In this document: in pieces, positions 1-5,372 of the stretch
How the letters are laid out: each line of letters begins with the position of its first letter
Position numbering within the stretch: the stretch's first letter is position 1
NCBI GenBank assembly: GCA_028279995.1
Contig: JANQMQ010000363.1
Span: 1 to 6,971 of the forward strand
Length of the DNA stretch: 6,971 nt
Source of the DNA: Candidatus Phaeomarinibacter sp.
GTDB lineage: Bacteria > Pseudomonadota > Alphaproteobacteria > CGMCC-115125
Direction: 5' to 3'
Made by a program: the position numbers and the translations under genes
Notes under the pieces: model-generated
The model's database searches: none
Told to the model about the DNA's origin: nothing
Seen by the model: only the letters and a program-made list of their open reading frames with translations

Positions 1-247
1 AATGGGGATCAAGGGACGTCAGCATGCCGTTGATCGCATTGTCGATCAGGTCACCGTCTTCCGGCTCCTCGACATAGTCCGCCCGCACCCGCTCGAAGAC
101 ATCCCCAAACAGGTTGAGCTGCCGGTAGGTTTCGGAGCTGGCTGCTTCCGCGCCGCCACGCGTGGGGCCTGCATCAAGGGCAAAAATCCCTACGAGAGCC
201 AGGCTCACAAGGCCTGCGGCCCCTGCAATCACCGTCCGGTGCATCAT
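1..247 (-). CDS. ctpA: S41-family C-terminal processing peptidase, N-terminal part (runs off the window)
   Basis: This is the first 82 codons of a carboxy-terminal processing protease, a periplasmic serine peptidase (Ser/Lys dyad, PDZ domain) that trims or degrades envelope proteins. The catalytic and PDZ regions lie outside the window. The frame begins with two adjacent ATGs (MMHRTVIAGAAG), and residues 5-25 form a hydrophobic export signal. From about residue 40 comes the typical family N-terminus: TYRQLNLFGDVFERVRADYV, then an acidic stretch, then DNAINGMLTSLDPH. The start at 247 is supported by AAGGG about six bases upstream. The gene is separated from the envC-like gene by 121 bp, so it could be read through from that operon or have its own promoter. 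An envC-like gene followed by ctpA is a common alphaproteobacterial order. Identification is firm from the N-terminal motif; only the symbol (ctpA versus a paralogue) is less certain. Confidence 0.9.
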   Translation of the reverse strand, partial: MMHRTVIAGAAGLVSLALVGIFALDAGPTRGGAEAASSETYRQLNLFGDVFERVRADYVEEPEDGDLIDNAINGMLTSLDPH

Positions 248-368
248 TCGCTACCCTTCATGTCTCACATCAAACCCGCCGCAGACCATGCGATGGGTCT
301 CAGTTCCCAGTATCAGCTACAATTCCGCCAGATTGTGGCCTTAGCACGATGCTCAACAAGCAAAAAAG
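248..368. other. Intergenic gap between envC-like gene and ctpA
   Basis: These 121 bp hold no gene. On the minus strand I see no convincing -35/-10 pair; GATACT near 309-318 is the only -10-like hexamer and it lacks a matching -35. A short imperfect inverted repeat at 283-300 (AGACC ... GGTCT) lies about 35 bases before the ctpA start. AGC-TTTTTT-GCT near 361-372 overlaps the end of the envC-like gene but is too weak a hairpin to call a terminator. Confidence 0.6.
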
Positions 369-1619
369 CTAGGCCGGGCGACCCTGAAACCTGATCCACG
401 AGGCCGGATCAACCGGCGTCCCGTCTTTTCTCATCTCAATATAGAGCACAGGTGTATTACCTGCACCTATACGGGCGTCTTGACTGCCGGATTGGCTGCC
501 ATTTGCCGCATTTGCGCCATCTGGCAGCCTACCAATCGGCTCCCCGGCAAGCAGTTGTTGGCCCGGAAAAGCGTAGATTTCCGCCAATCCTGCCAGAACA
601 ATAAGGTAATTCTCGCCCGGCGTGACAATCAACACATTGCCATAGCTACGAAATGGCCCGGCAAACACGATTTCAGCGTCGGCGGGGCTTACCACCTGGC
701 CCCCGGCACGGGCCCTGAGGCTGATGCCCTGCGACCGGCTTCCTGACCCGTCATCTGAGCCGAAACGCTGGACAATCCGCCCGATCGCAGGGCTGCGCAG
801 GGATCCGCGGAGACTGGAAAAGGCCGGAGGCGCCGTCTCGGACCCGCCTCCTGGCGCAAGGGCAGCAAATGTCGGGACGTCCTTCTCCAGCCCTCCAAGC
901 AAGTCTCTCAGAGATCTCGCCCGATCGGCAAGCTCGGCGAACCTGTCAGCCGCACGGGCCGCATCCGCCGTGCTGATGAGTTCCTCCTCCCGCTTGGCAA
1001 CGAGCAATTCGTCAATGCGGCGCTGTTCAACAGCCAGTGCCGCCACATCTTCCTGCAACTGTGTGCGCTGCCGGGTGATGGTACGCGTCAGGTCTTCAAG
1101 TGTCTTGATCTGGGCAGACAGGTCGTCAGCCACCTCCTTGAGCTCGGGAACAAGCGTGCCCAGAAGCATGGCACCTCGCGCGGCCGCAAGGGCGTCCTGC
1201 GGCCTGACCAGCAATGCCGGGGGCGGTTCCAGGTCCAGGCGTTGAAGCGCTGCGAGGCTCTCGACAAGCTGTTCGCGCCGCGTTGCCAGAAGGGCTTCAC
1301 TCACCGCTCGGGCTGCTACCAGGCCTTCGATGTGGGCCTGGTTGTCATTCACAGCGGTTTCCAGAGCGCCGGCACGGTCACCGGCTGCAACCAGTTCCTG
1401 TTGCAGACGCAGAACGGCACGTGCGGCAGCTTTCGCCTTTGTCTCGGCAGCTTCCTTCGACGCGGATGCCCCGTCGAGCGCACGCTCGACCTCCATGAGT
1501 TCTTCTGCCTGAGCCGGGTCAATCGTTGTTTCCTGCGCCTGCACATTGGCTGCCGTCAGCAGTGCGATCCCGGCGGTCAGGATTGTGGGAAGGGAACTGG
1601 CTTTATGAAGCAGCCGCAT
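369..1619 (-). CDS. EnvC-like murein hydrolase activator (degenerate M23/LytM domain)
   Basis: A 416-residue exported coiled-coil/LytM protein. EnvC-family proteins do not cut peptidoglycan; they activate N-acetylmuramoyl-L-alanine amidases at the division site (E. coli EnvC; Caulobacter LdpF is an alphaproteobacterial example). Residues 1-28 are a signal peptide ending in VQA. Residues about 35-245 are mostly heptad-like coiled coil, interrupted at 125-160 by a helix-break segment (EPPPALLVRPQDALAAARGA) typical of this family. The LytM domain spans about 275-412. Its zinc ligands are absent: the usual HxGxD is SQGIS (296-300) and the usual HLHFE is VLYIE (391-395), as in E. coli EnvC, so no catalysis is expected. 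A Gly/Ser/Asn/Ala-rich insert (367-388) sits before that last motif. A longer frame opens at 1679, but the ATG at 1619 has GGAGG six bases upstream and begins a clean signal peptide. It overlaps the upstream gene by 17 bp. Confidence 0.9.
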   Translation of the reverse strand: MRLLHKASSLPTILTAGIALLTAANVQAQETTIDPAQAEELMEVERALDGASASKEAAETKAKAAARAVLRLQQELVAAGDRAGALETAVNDNQAHIEGLVAARAVSEALLATRREQLVESLAALQRLDLEPPPALLVRPQDALAAARGAMLLGTLVPELKEVADDLSAQIKTLEDLTRTITRQRTQLQEDVAALAVEQRRIDELLVAKREEELISTADAARAADRFAELADRARSLRDLLGGLEKDVPTFAALAPGGGSETAPPAFSSLRGSLRSPAIGRIVQRFGSDDGSGSRSQGISLRARAGGQVVSPADAEIVFAGPFRSYGNVLIVTPGENYLIVLAGLAEIYAFPGQQLLAGEPIGRLPDGANAANGSQSGSQDARIGAGNTPVLYIEMRKDGTPVDPASWIRFQGRPA

Positions 1620-3111
1620 TCGGAACCTCCCCGTCCGCCAGCAGGCTGCCGCCGGCAAGGGATGTATCGTGCGCGACACCAGCCAGTGCGAGAACTGTCG
1701 GCGCGATATCGGCCAGCGTTCCTGCTCGCAGCGGCGTGTCGAGCGTGCAGGGGCCGCCGTGAATGAGGCAGGGCAGTGCGTCAGCGGGATAAAGGCATGT
1801 GTCAGTGCCGACGGCGATCAGCGTCCCGCCCCGCCGCTCGATGATTGCCGCAATGCGCCCCAGCCCCTTGTCCTGCTGTTCTATGGTCCTGCGTGCGCCC
1901 GGTGAAAGCGTGGTGCCTGTGGCATTGCGGGCCACTGCCGGTACGCCGCCCAGAAGCGTCAGGATGACATCCGTCTCAGCCTGTTTGATCGCGCGCACAG
2001 CTGCATCCGCGGCTTCAAGGGTATGGGCTGCTGCCAGTGTCTTGCTTGCGGAAACAGTGCACCCTTCCATGTTTGCCGCCCATAGAGTGTGCTGCATTTG
2101 TGGGGCGGACATCATGAGGCTCAAGTCGCCATTGCGAATGATGTCGGGCAGCCGAGGGTGTGTGGGTTGATGCAGCGAAAGCGGTTGACGCGCCTGCATT
2201 GCCTGTGATGTTCCTCCTCGCGGCCATCCGATCATGCGCCGGCAAGCGGACAGGGTAGAGGGTCGCGCTGAGGGTACATCAAGGGTATCTGTCGGCAATA
2301 GGAAGTTCAGCAGGTTTGAAAAACCATCTGCCTGCGGATGAAGAACAAGCAATGCGTCGTCGCTACGCATGCCCGGGTATGCGGGATCAGCTGCCGGCTT
2401 GATGTCGCCATCGTTGGTTCCTGCACGGTTTTGCTCGTCGATGTATTCGCCGAGCCCTGAGCGTTGCTGCGGGCTTGCGTCCACAATGGCATCCCGTGCG
2501 AGCCCGAGTGTTCGGGTGTCGGCTGTCTCATCTATGGCGAATGCCCGGCCGGACACCGTTGCAAATCGCACGGTATCCACACCGGCGACGTCCTCGAGAA
2601 ACTCGTGCATGGCGCCAAGTGCTGCATCTGGTGCCGTGTCCCTGCCATCAAGTACTGCATGGACCCAGACGCGAATGCCTTCGTGGCTGAGGCTGGCTGC
2701 AATCTTTGCGGCATGGGATGTGAATCCTTCAATCCCGGAGGATGTAAGGCAGCACAGTAGGTGGCAGTCACCGCCCACGCGTGTCAGATCCCGGACAAAG
2801 GATTGGAACCCGTCATGCGACGCAAGGCCGCCCGAGGCTCTTAGAAGGTCATCGAGCGCTGCGCTGGGCCCCATTGATACGCTGCTTTCGGCAATGGACG
2901 TCAGAGCGCTTCCCAGGCTGGTTGGCGTTGTGGAGGTGGAAAGTGAGGTTGCCGCAGCGCGCTGCGCCAAGCGGTTGAACGCAGGCGTTCGCGTACTGAA
3001 GACAGGCATGCGTGGATTGTCCGTGGTCACACCCCAGCCCTGAAGCAGGGCTACGACAACAGGCCGTGCTGGCGTATCGCCAGATGTCTTGGGTCGGCCG
3101 AATAATCTCAT
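1603..3111 (-). CDS. GpmI-family protein with missing catalytic residues (probable pseudoenzyme)
   Basis: A 502-residue protein, close to the usual length (about 505-515) of cofactor-independent phosphoglycerate mutase, in the position where gpmI often sits in this gene order. Family landmarks remain: PVVVALLQGWG (17-27), HAVLDGRDTAP (151-161), ATVSGR (184-189), YPGMRSDDALLVL (245-257), and the C-terminal LADIAPTVLALAGV (466-479). The reaction centre does not. LDGWG has become LQGWG (Q24 for the metal-binding Asp). The GNSEVGH nucleophile motif is replaced around 65-82 by serine/alanine-rich sequence. SDGGVHxH is now TSSGIEGF, RADRAR is now QADGFS, and the DMVGHTG, ADHGN and final His ligand motifs are unrecognisable. 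Phosphoglycerate interconversion is therefore not expected; the present role is unknown. Start: ATG at 3111 gives a normal N-terminus; a GTG at 3174 would add 21 residues. Neither has a good Shine-Dalgarno. Degraded but still-open pseudogene is the alternative. Confidence 0.8.
   Translation of the reverse strand: MRLFGRPKTSGDTPARPVVVALLQGWGVTTDNPRMPVFSTRTPAFNRLAQRAAATSLSTSTTPTSLGSALTSIAESSVSMGPSAALDDLLRASGGLASHDGFQSFVRDLTRVGGDCHLLCCLTSSGIEGFTSHAAKIAASLSHEGIRVWVHAVLDGRDTAPDAALGAMHEFLEDVAGVDTVRFATVSGRAFAIDETADTRTLGLARDAIVDASPQQRSGLGEYIDEQNRAGTNDGDIKPAADPAYPGMRSDDALLVLHPQADGFSNLLNFLLPTDTLDVPSARPSTLSACRRMIGWPRGGTSQAMQARQPLSLHQPTHPRLPDIIRNGDLSLMMSAPQMQHTLWAANMEGCTVSASKTLAAAHTLEAADAAVRAIKQAETDVILTLLGGVPAVARNATGTTLSPGARRTIEQQDKGLGRIAAIIERRGGTLIAVGTDTCLYPADALPCLIHGGPCTLDTPLRAGTLADIAPTVLALAGVAHDTSLAGGSLLADGEVPNAAAS
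1626..1630 (-). promoter_or_regulatory. Shine-Dalgarno sequence of the envC-like gene
   Basis: GGAGG with a six-base spacer before the ATG at 1619. It lies inside the last codons of the upstream GpmI-like gene. This decides the start over an in-frame codon 60 bases upstream and implies translational coupling between the two genes. Confidence 0.75.
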
Positions 3112-3191
3112 TGTTGTCCGGTCTTGTGGTTCGTGGTCGTGAGGTGGCGCCGGAGGCAACGGATGCCGACTCACTTGTCTGGTCTTGGTGG

Positions 3192-3656
3192 TTAGTCTCG
3201 ATGATACGGGTGCCGGGCGAGAATGGATATGGCCCGGTAGAGCTGCTCAAGCAGCATGATCCTCGCGAGCATATGGGGCCAAGTCATGGCGCCGAGCGAC
3301 AGGGTGGCATTTGCCCTGGACCTTAGCGCGGCCCCATGGCCATCGGCCCCGCCGATTACGAAAGCAATATCCCGGTGGGTGCCGTCTTTGAGAGTGTCGA
3401 GCCAGGCGGCCATGTCACGGCTGGGGCGCTGCTTACCGGTCTCGTCCATGGCAATGACAAAGGCGTTGTCGGGCAAGGCGGCCAGGAGAGCTCTGCCTTC
3501 CTGATCACTGTTGGACTTGGCGTCGATTTCGACGAGCTTAATGTCGGTGATGCCGAGATTGCGACCCAACGCCTGGGCGCGGGAGAGGTAGTTGTCAGCG
3601 AGCGCGCGTACGTTTTTGTCGCGCATGCGTCCTATGGCGCAGACATTGATGCGCAT
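3192..3656 (-). CDS. rlmH: 23S rRNA (pseudouridine1915-N3)-methyltransferase
   Basis: RlmH is a small SPOUT-class methyltransferase that uses S-adenosylmethionine to methylate N3 of pseudouridine 1915 in helix 69 of 23S rRNA, acting on the assembled 70S ribosome as a homodimer. The 154 residues match the usual length of about 155-160. The N-terminus MRINVCAIGRMRD is typical. The knot region shows FVIGGADGHG (cofactor loop) and LSLGAMTWPHMLARIMLLEQLYRA, and the protein ends in HPYHRD, the near-invariant C-terminus of the family. All key motifs are intact. The ATG at 3656 follows a modest AAGAAG ribosome-binding sequence, and a strong hairpin ends 16 bases upstream of the start. It follows rsfS by 51 bp, and the GpmI-like gene begins 17 or 80 bp downstream depending on its start. 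Pairing with rsfS is the standard arrangement. Confidence 0.97.
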   Translation of the reverse strand: MRINVCAIGRMRDKNVRALADNYLSRAQALGRNLGITDIKLVEIDAKSNSDQEGRALLAALPDNAFVIAMDETGKQRPSRDMAAWLDTLKDGTHRDIAFVIGGADGHGAALRSRANATLSLGAMTWPHMLARIMLLEQLYRAISILARHPYHRD

Positions 3657-3672
3657 TGCGTTCTTCTTTCAA

Positions 3673-3693
3673 CGCCTGCGACATGCGCAGGCG
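3673..3693 (-). repeat. Hairpin in the rsfS-rlmH gap
   Basis: Perfect 8-bp inverted repeat CGCCTGCG / CGCAGGCG with a 5-base loop. On the transcript it ends 16 bases before the rlmH start codon, immediately upstream of its ribosome-binding sequence. There is no following T-run, so it is not a standard intrinsic terminator. A role in controlling rlmH translation or as an RNA processing or stability element is inference. Confidence 0.65.
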
Positions 3694-3699
3694 CGTGGC

Positions 3700-3719
3700 C
3701 TGGCCGGTCAGTTGGCCAG
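3700..3719 (-). repeat. Hairpin across the rsfS stop codon
   Basis: A 6-bp inverted repeat CTGGCC / GGCCAG with an 8-base loop that contains the rsfS TGA stop (3708-3710). It directly abuts the larger inverted repeat on its rsfS side and lies six bases from the hairpin on its rlmH side. Confidence 0.55.
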
Positions 3720-4133
3720 CTGGTCTTCTGGCATGTCAGAAGACCAGAGGCGCTCGAGATTGTAGAAATCCCGCACTTCCGGACGGAAAACATGGACAAC
3801 AATGTCACCCGCGTCGATCAGAACCCAATCCGCATGGGTCAGTCCTTCAACACGCGGGGCCTTGCAGCCTGCTTTCTTGAGGGCCTCAACCAGATAGTCG
3901 GCGACCGAGCCCACATGGCGCTGTGAACGACCGCTGGCGATTACCATGCAGTCGGCCATAGATGATTTGCCTGCGAGATCGATAGTGACAATGTCTTCGG
4001 CCTTGGTGTCTTCAAGACACGCCAGCGCTGCTGCGCGTAGCCGGTCTGACTGGTTGTGGTCGTCTGACTGTGTGCCTGCGAAAGCTGCTTCTTCCGCTGC
4101 TTTGGCCTCGTGGCCAGCATAGTCGATACTCAG
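3708..4133 (-). CDS. rsfS: Ribosomal silencing factor RsfS (Iojap family), probable CTG start
   Basis: RsfS binds ribosomal protein uL14 on the 50S subunit and blocks joining to 30S, damping translation in starvation or stationary phase. The core is clear: EDTKAEDIVTIDLAGKSS, then MADCMVIASGRSQRHVGSVA, VEALKKAG, and the C-terminal DWVLIDAGDIVVHVFRPEVRDFYNLERLW block. The first ATG of this frame (3959) would remove the conserved EDIVTIDL strand and the preceding helix. Upstream the frame stays open to a TGA at 4137-4139 with no ATG, GTG or TTG. The CTG at 4131-4133 has GGAG seven bases upstream, giving 141 residues with a non-conserved hydrophilic extension of about 35. An in-frame ATG at 4172 lies beyond the TGA and lacks a ribosome-binding site. 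Alternatives are a sequencing error or another non-standard start. Family assignment is certain; the exact start is inferred. Confidence 0.9.
   Translation of the reverse strand: MSIDYAGHEAKAAEEAAFAGTQSDDHNQSDRLRAAALACLEDTKAEDIVTIDLAGKSSMADCMVIASGRSQRHVGSVADYLVEALKKAGCKAPRVEGLTHADWVLIDAGDIVVHVFRPEVRDFYNLERLWSSDMPEDQLAN
3720..3747 (-). repeat. 11-bp inverted repeat in the last codons of rsfS
   Basis: Perfect arms CTGGTCTTCTG (3720-3730) and CAGAAGACCAG (3737-3747) with a 6-base loop. It lies wholly within coding sequence for the rsfS C-terminus (WSSDMPEDQ). This part of the protein is not strongly constrained in the family, so the symmetry is more likely selected as RNA structure than dictated by protein sequence. 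No T-run follows. Confidence 0.7.
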
Positions 4134-4140
4134 GTTTCAG

Positions 4141-4146
4141 CTCCTA
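4141..4146 (-). promoter_or_regulatory. Shine-Dalgarno sequence favouring the CTG start of rsfS
   Basis: TAGGAG on the minus strand, with seven bases (CTGAAAC) between GGAG and the CTG at 4133. This is near-optimal spacing for that CTG. No standard start codon in the rsfS frame lies within range of it, which is the main reason for choosing CTG. Confidence 0.6.
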
Positions 4147-4179
4147 TTTTGCCCTCCACCCACTTCATTCATGGGGAAG

Positions 4180-4237
4180 GGTGCCAACAGGACGGAACCG
4201 AGTCGAATCGGTGGGAGATCCTGCCGGTACGGGCACC
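4180..4237 (-). promoter_or_regulatory. Nested inverted repeats: possible structured leader of rsfS
   Basis: Three pairs of complementary arms are nested around one centre. GGTGCC (4180-4185) pairs with GGCACC (4232-4237). CAGGA (4188-4192) pairs with TCCTG (4219-4223). ACCGA (4197-4201) pairs with TCGGT (4208-4212), leaving a 6-base loop. Together they would make one stem with internal loops. It lies in the 172-bp gap between egtD and rsfS, 35 bases before the rsfS ribosome-binding site. The nesting is seen directly; folding and regulation are inference. I recognise no known riboswitch or tRNA here. Confidence 0.4.
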
Positions 4238-4258
4238 ATGGCCCGCTTGCATGAGGAG

Positions 4259-4286
4259 AATATGACGATTGGGCCCGCTACGGCAA
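4259..4286 (-). promoter_or_regulatory. Weak promoter candidate for the rsfS operon
   Basis: TTGCCG (4281-4286) and CATATT (4259-4264), separated by 16 bases, resemble a -35/-10 pair. Transcription would begin near 4252, just before the nested inverted repeats. The match is modest, so this is a candidate only. Confidence 0.3.
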
Positions 4287-4300
4287 CTCAGGTGACATCA

Positions 4301-4314
4301 GCCGGTTAACCGGC
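4301..4314. repeat. Perfect 14-bp palindrome centred on the egtD stop codon
   Basis: GCCGGTTAACCGGC reads the same on both strands and contains the egtD TAA (4306-4308). As RNA it could form only a 5-bp stem with a 4-base loop and is not followed by T-rich sequence, so it is not a convincing intrinsic terminator. It could equally be a protein-binding site. Confidence 0.6.
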
Positions 4315-5319
4315 AACTTCCAGCAGATGCAGGGAAAACAGACCATCTGCGTCCGTCCACAATCCACGGGGCGCAAAACCGGCCTTTTTGGCCATTTCCG
4401 CAAACTCTTCCGGCTCGTATTTGTACGAGCTTTCCGTATGAATGCGCTCACCATCGTCAAAGGCAAAATCCCTGCCTTTCAGGCGGATTGTCTGCGGACC
4501 CTTGGCTTCCAGGTGCATTTCAACGCGTCCCTGATCGCCATTGTAGAATGCCACATGGGAGAAACCGCTCTCATTGAGCTCCGCGCCCAGCTCTGACTGC
4601 ATCCGCTTGAGCAGGTTGAGATTGAATTCAGCGGTCACGCCGGCATTGTCGTCATAGGCAGCGTCCAGAATGTGTTTGGGCTTCTTGAGATCCACCCCAA
4701 TCAGGAACTGGCCGCCCTTGCCCAGCAGCTTGGTGCTGCGTGCCAGTAGGGCCTCTGCCTCAGCGGGAACAAAATTGCCGATCGTAGACCCCGGCAGGAA
4801 ACCGAGCTTGCGGGCACCGAGACCCACTGTTTCTGATGGCAGGTCGAAGCCCGCGGTGAAGTCTGCGCAGATGGCTCCAACCGCGATGTCGGGCATGTCG
4901 CTGGCTAGGCCACTCATCTGGCCATGGAGGTAGTCGCGGCTGATGTCTACTGCAACGTAGCCTGCCGGATTGTGCAGAGCGTCGAGCAGTCGACGGATCT
5001 TTAGGCTTGATCCTGCGCCATATTCCACCACCAGACAGTCCGGCCCGACAGCGTCCGCAATGTCTGGCCCGTGTTTCTTCAGCAGGCCGAGCTCCGTGCG
5101 TGTCGGATAGTATTCCGGTGTCTGACAAATCTTGTCGAACAGCTTAGAGCCGCGTTCGTCGTAGAAGTATTTCGGTGCAATGCGCTTCGGTGACGCGGCA
5201 AGGCCGGTCAGGGCATCGTCCAGAAATGTTGCCAGCGCCGGTTTCTCGTCTACGAAGAAGGCGAGGGCGGACTGGTCTGTGTCCGGGCGGTCAAGGGTCG
5301 TCGTGTCGTGGGCCGTCAT
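4306..5319 (-). CDS. egtD: L-histidine N-alpha-methyltransferase (ergothioneine biosynthesis)
   Basis: EgtD uses three S-adenosylmethionine molecules to convert histidine to hercynine, the first committed step of ergothioneine synthesis, in the cytoplasm. The 337 residues fit the family (about 320-340). Motifs in order: PKYFYDERGSKLFDKI (49-64), TPEYYPTRTE (67-76), the cofactor loop VVEYGAGSSLK (97-107), YVAVDIS (121-127), FLPGSTIGNF (174-183) whose Asn is part of the histidine-binding site, VDLKKP (209-214), and IHTESSYKY (293-301), the substrate-binding loop. No key motif is missing. A start seven codons upstream (5340) is possible, but the ATG at 5319 has AAGGA six bases upstream and is preferred. 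The gene follows egtB by 53 bp, so the two are probably one operon that makes and then sulfurises hercynine. Confidence 0.96.
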   Translation of the reverse strand: MTAHDTTTLDRPDTDQSALAFFVDEKPALATFLDDALTGLAASPKRIAPKYFYDERGSKLFDKICQTPEYYPTRTELGLLKKHGPDIADAVGPDCLVVEYGAGSSLKIRRLLDALHNPAGYVAVDISRDYLHGQMSGLASDMPDIAVGAICADFTAGFDLPSETVGLGARKLGFLPGSTIGNFVPAEAEALLARSTKLLGKGGQFLIGVDLKKPKHILDAAYDDNAGVTAEFNLNLLKRMQSELGAELNESGFSHVAFYNGDQGRVEMHLEAKGPQTIRLKGRDFAFDDGERIHTESSYKYEPEEFAEMAKKAGFAPRGLWTDADGLFSLHLLEVAG

Positions 5320-5325
5320 TGTGTT

Positions 5326-5346
5326 TCCTTCCCGATGCATGTCGGG
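5326..5346 (-). promoter_or_regulatory. Ribosome-binding site of egtD beside a small hairpin
   Basis: AAGGA (5326-5330) lies six bases before the egtD ATG at 5319 and decides that start over the ATG at 5340. A 5-bp inverted repeat CCCGA / TCGGG (5331-5346, 6-base loop) touches it on the upstream side. The hairpin is short and may be chance. Confidence 0.5.
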
Positions 5347-5372
5347 CTGTGGAGGTCGCGTAATGTGGGGTC

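Noticed and set aside
283..300. Operator or terminator in the envC-ctpA gap
   Set aside because: Only a 5-bp inverted repeat with an imperfect inner part; too weak to call as a functional site.
1242..1766. 174-codon plus-strand open frame over the envC-like gene
   Set aside because: Antisense shadow; Cys/Arg-rich without recognisable motifs or a ribosome-binding site.
2369..3043. 224-codon plus-strand open frame
   Set aside because: Lies antisense within the GpmI-like gene; composition is Ser/Arg/Ala-rich with no family motif, as expected for a shadow frame in GC-rich DNA.
3673..3747. Intrinsic terminator after rsfS
   Set aside because: The hairpins are strong but none is followed by a T-run, and rlmH begins at once downstream.
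3336..3926. 196-codon plus-strand open frame across rlmH and rsfS
   Set aside because: It is antisense to two clearly recognisable genes and shows no domain of its own.
4137..4172. 11-codon leader peptide before rsfS
   Set aside because: No ribosome-binding site before its ATG (the preceding bases are pyrimidine-rich) and no run of regulatory codons.
4197..4212. tRNA T-arm-like sequence (TTCGA in a 5-bp stem)
   Set aside because: The loop is six bases rather than seven, and no matching anticodon arm or acceptor stem could be found on either strand.
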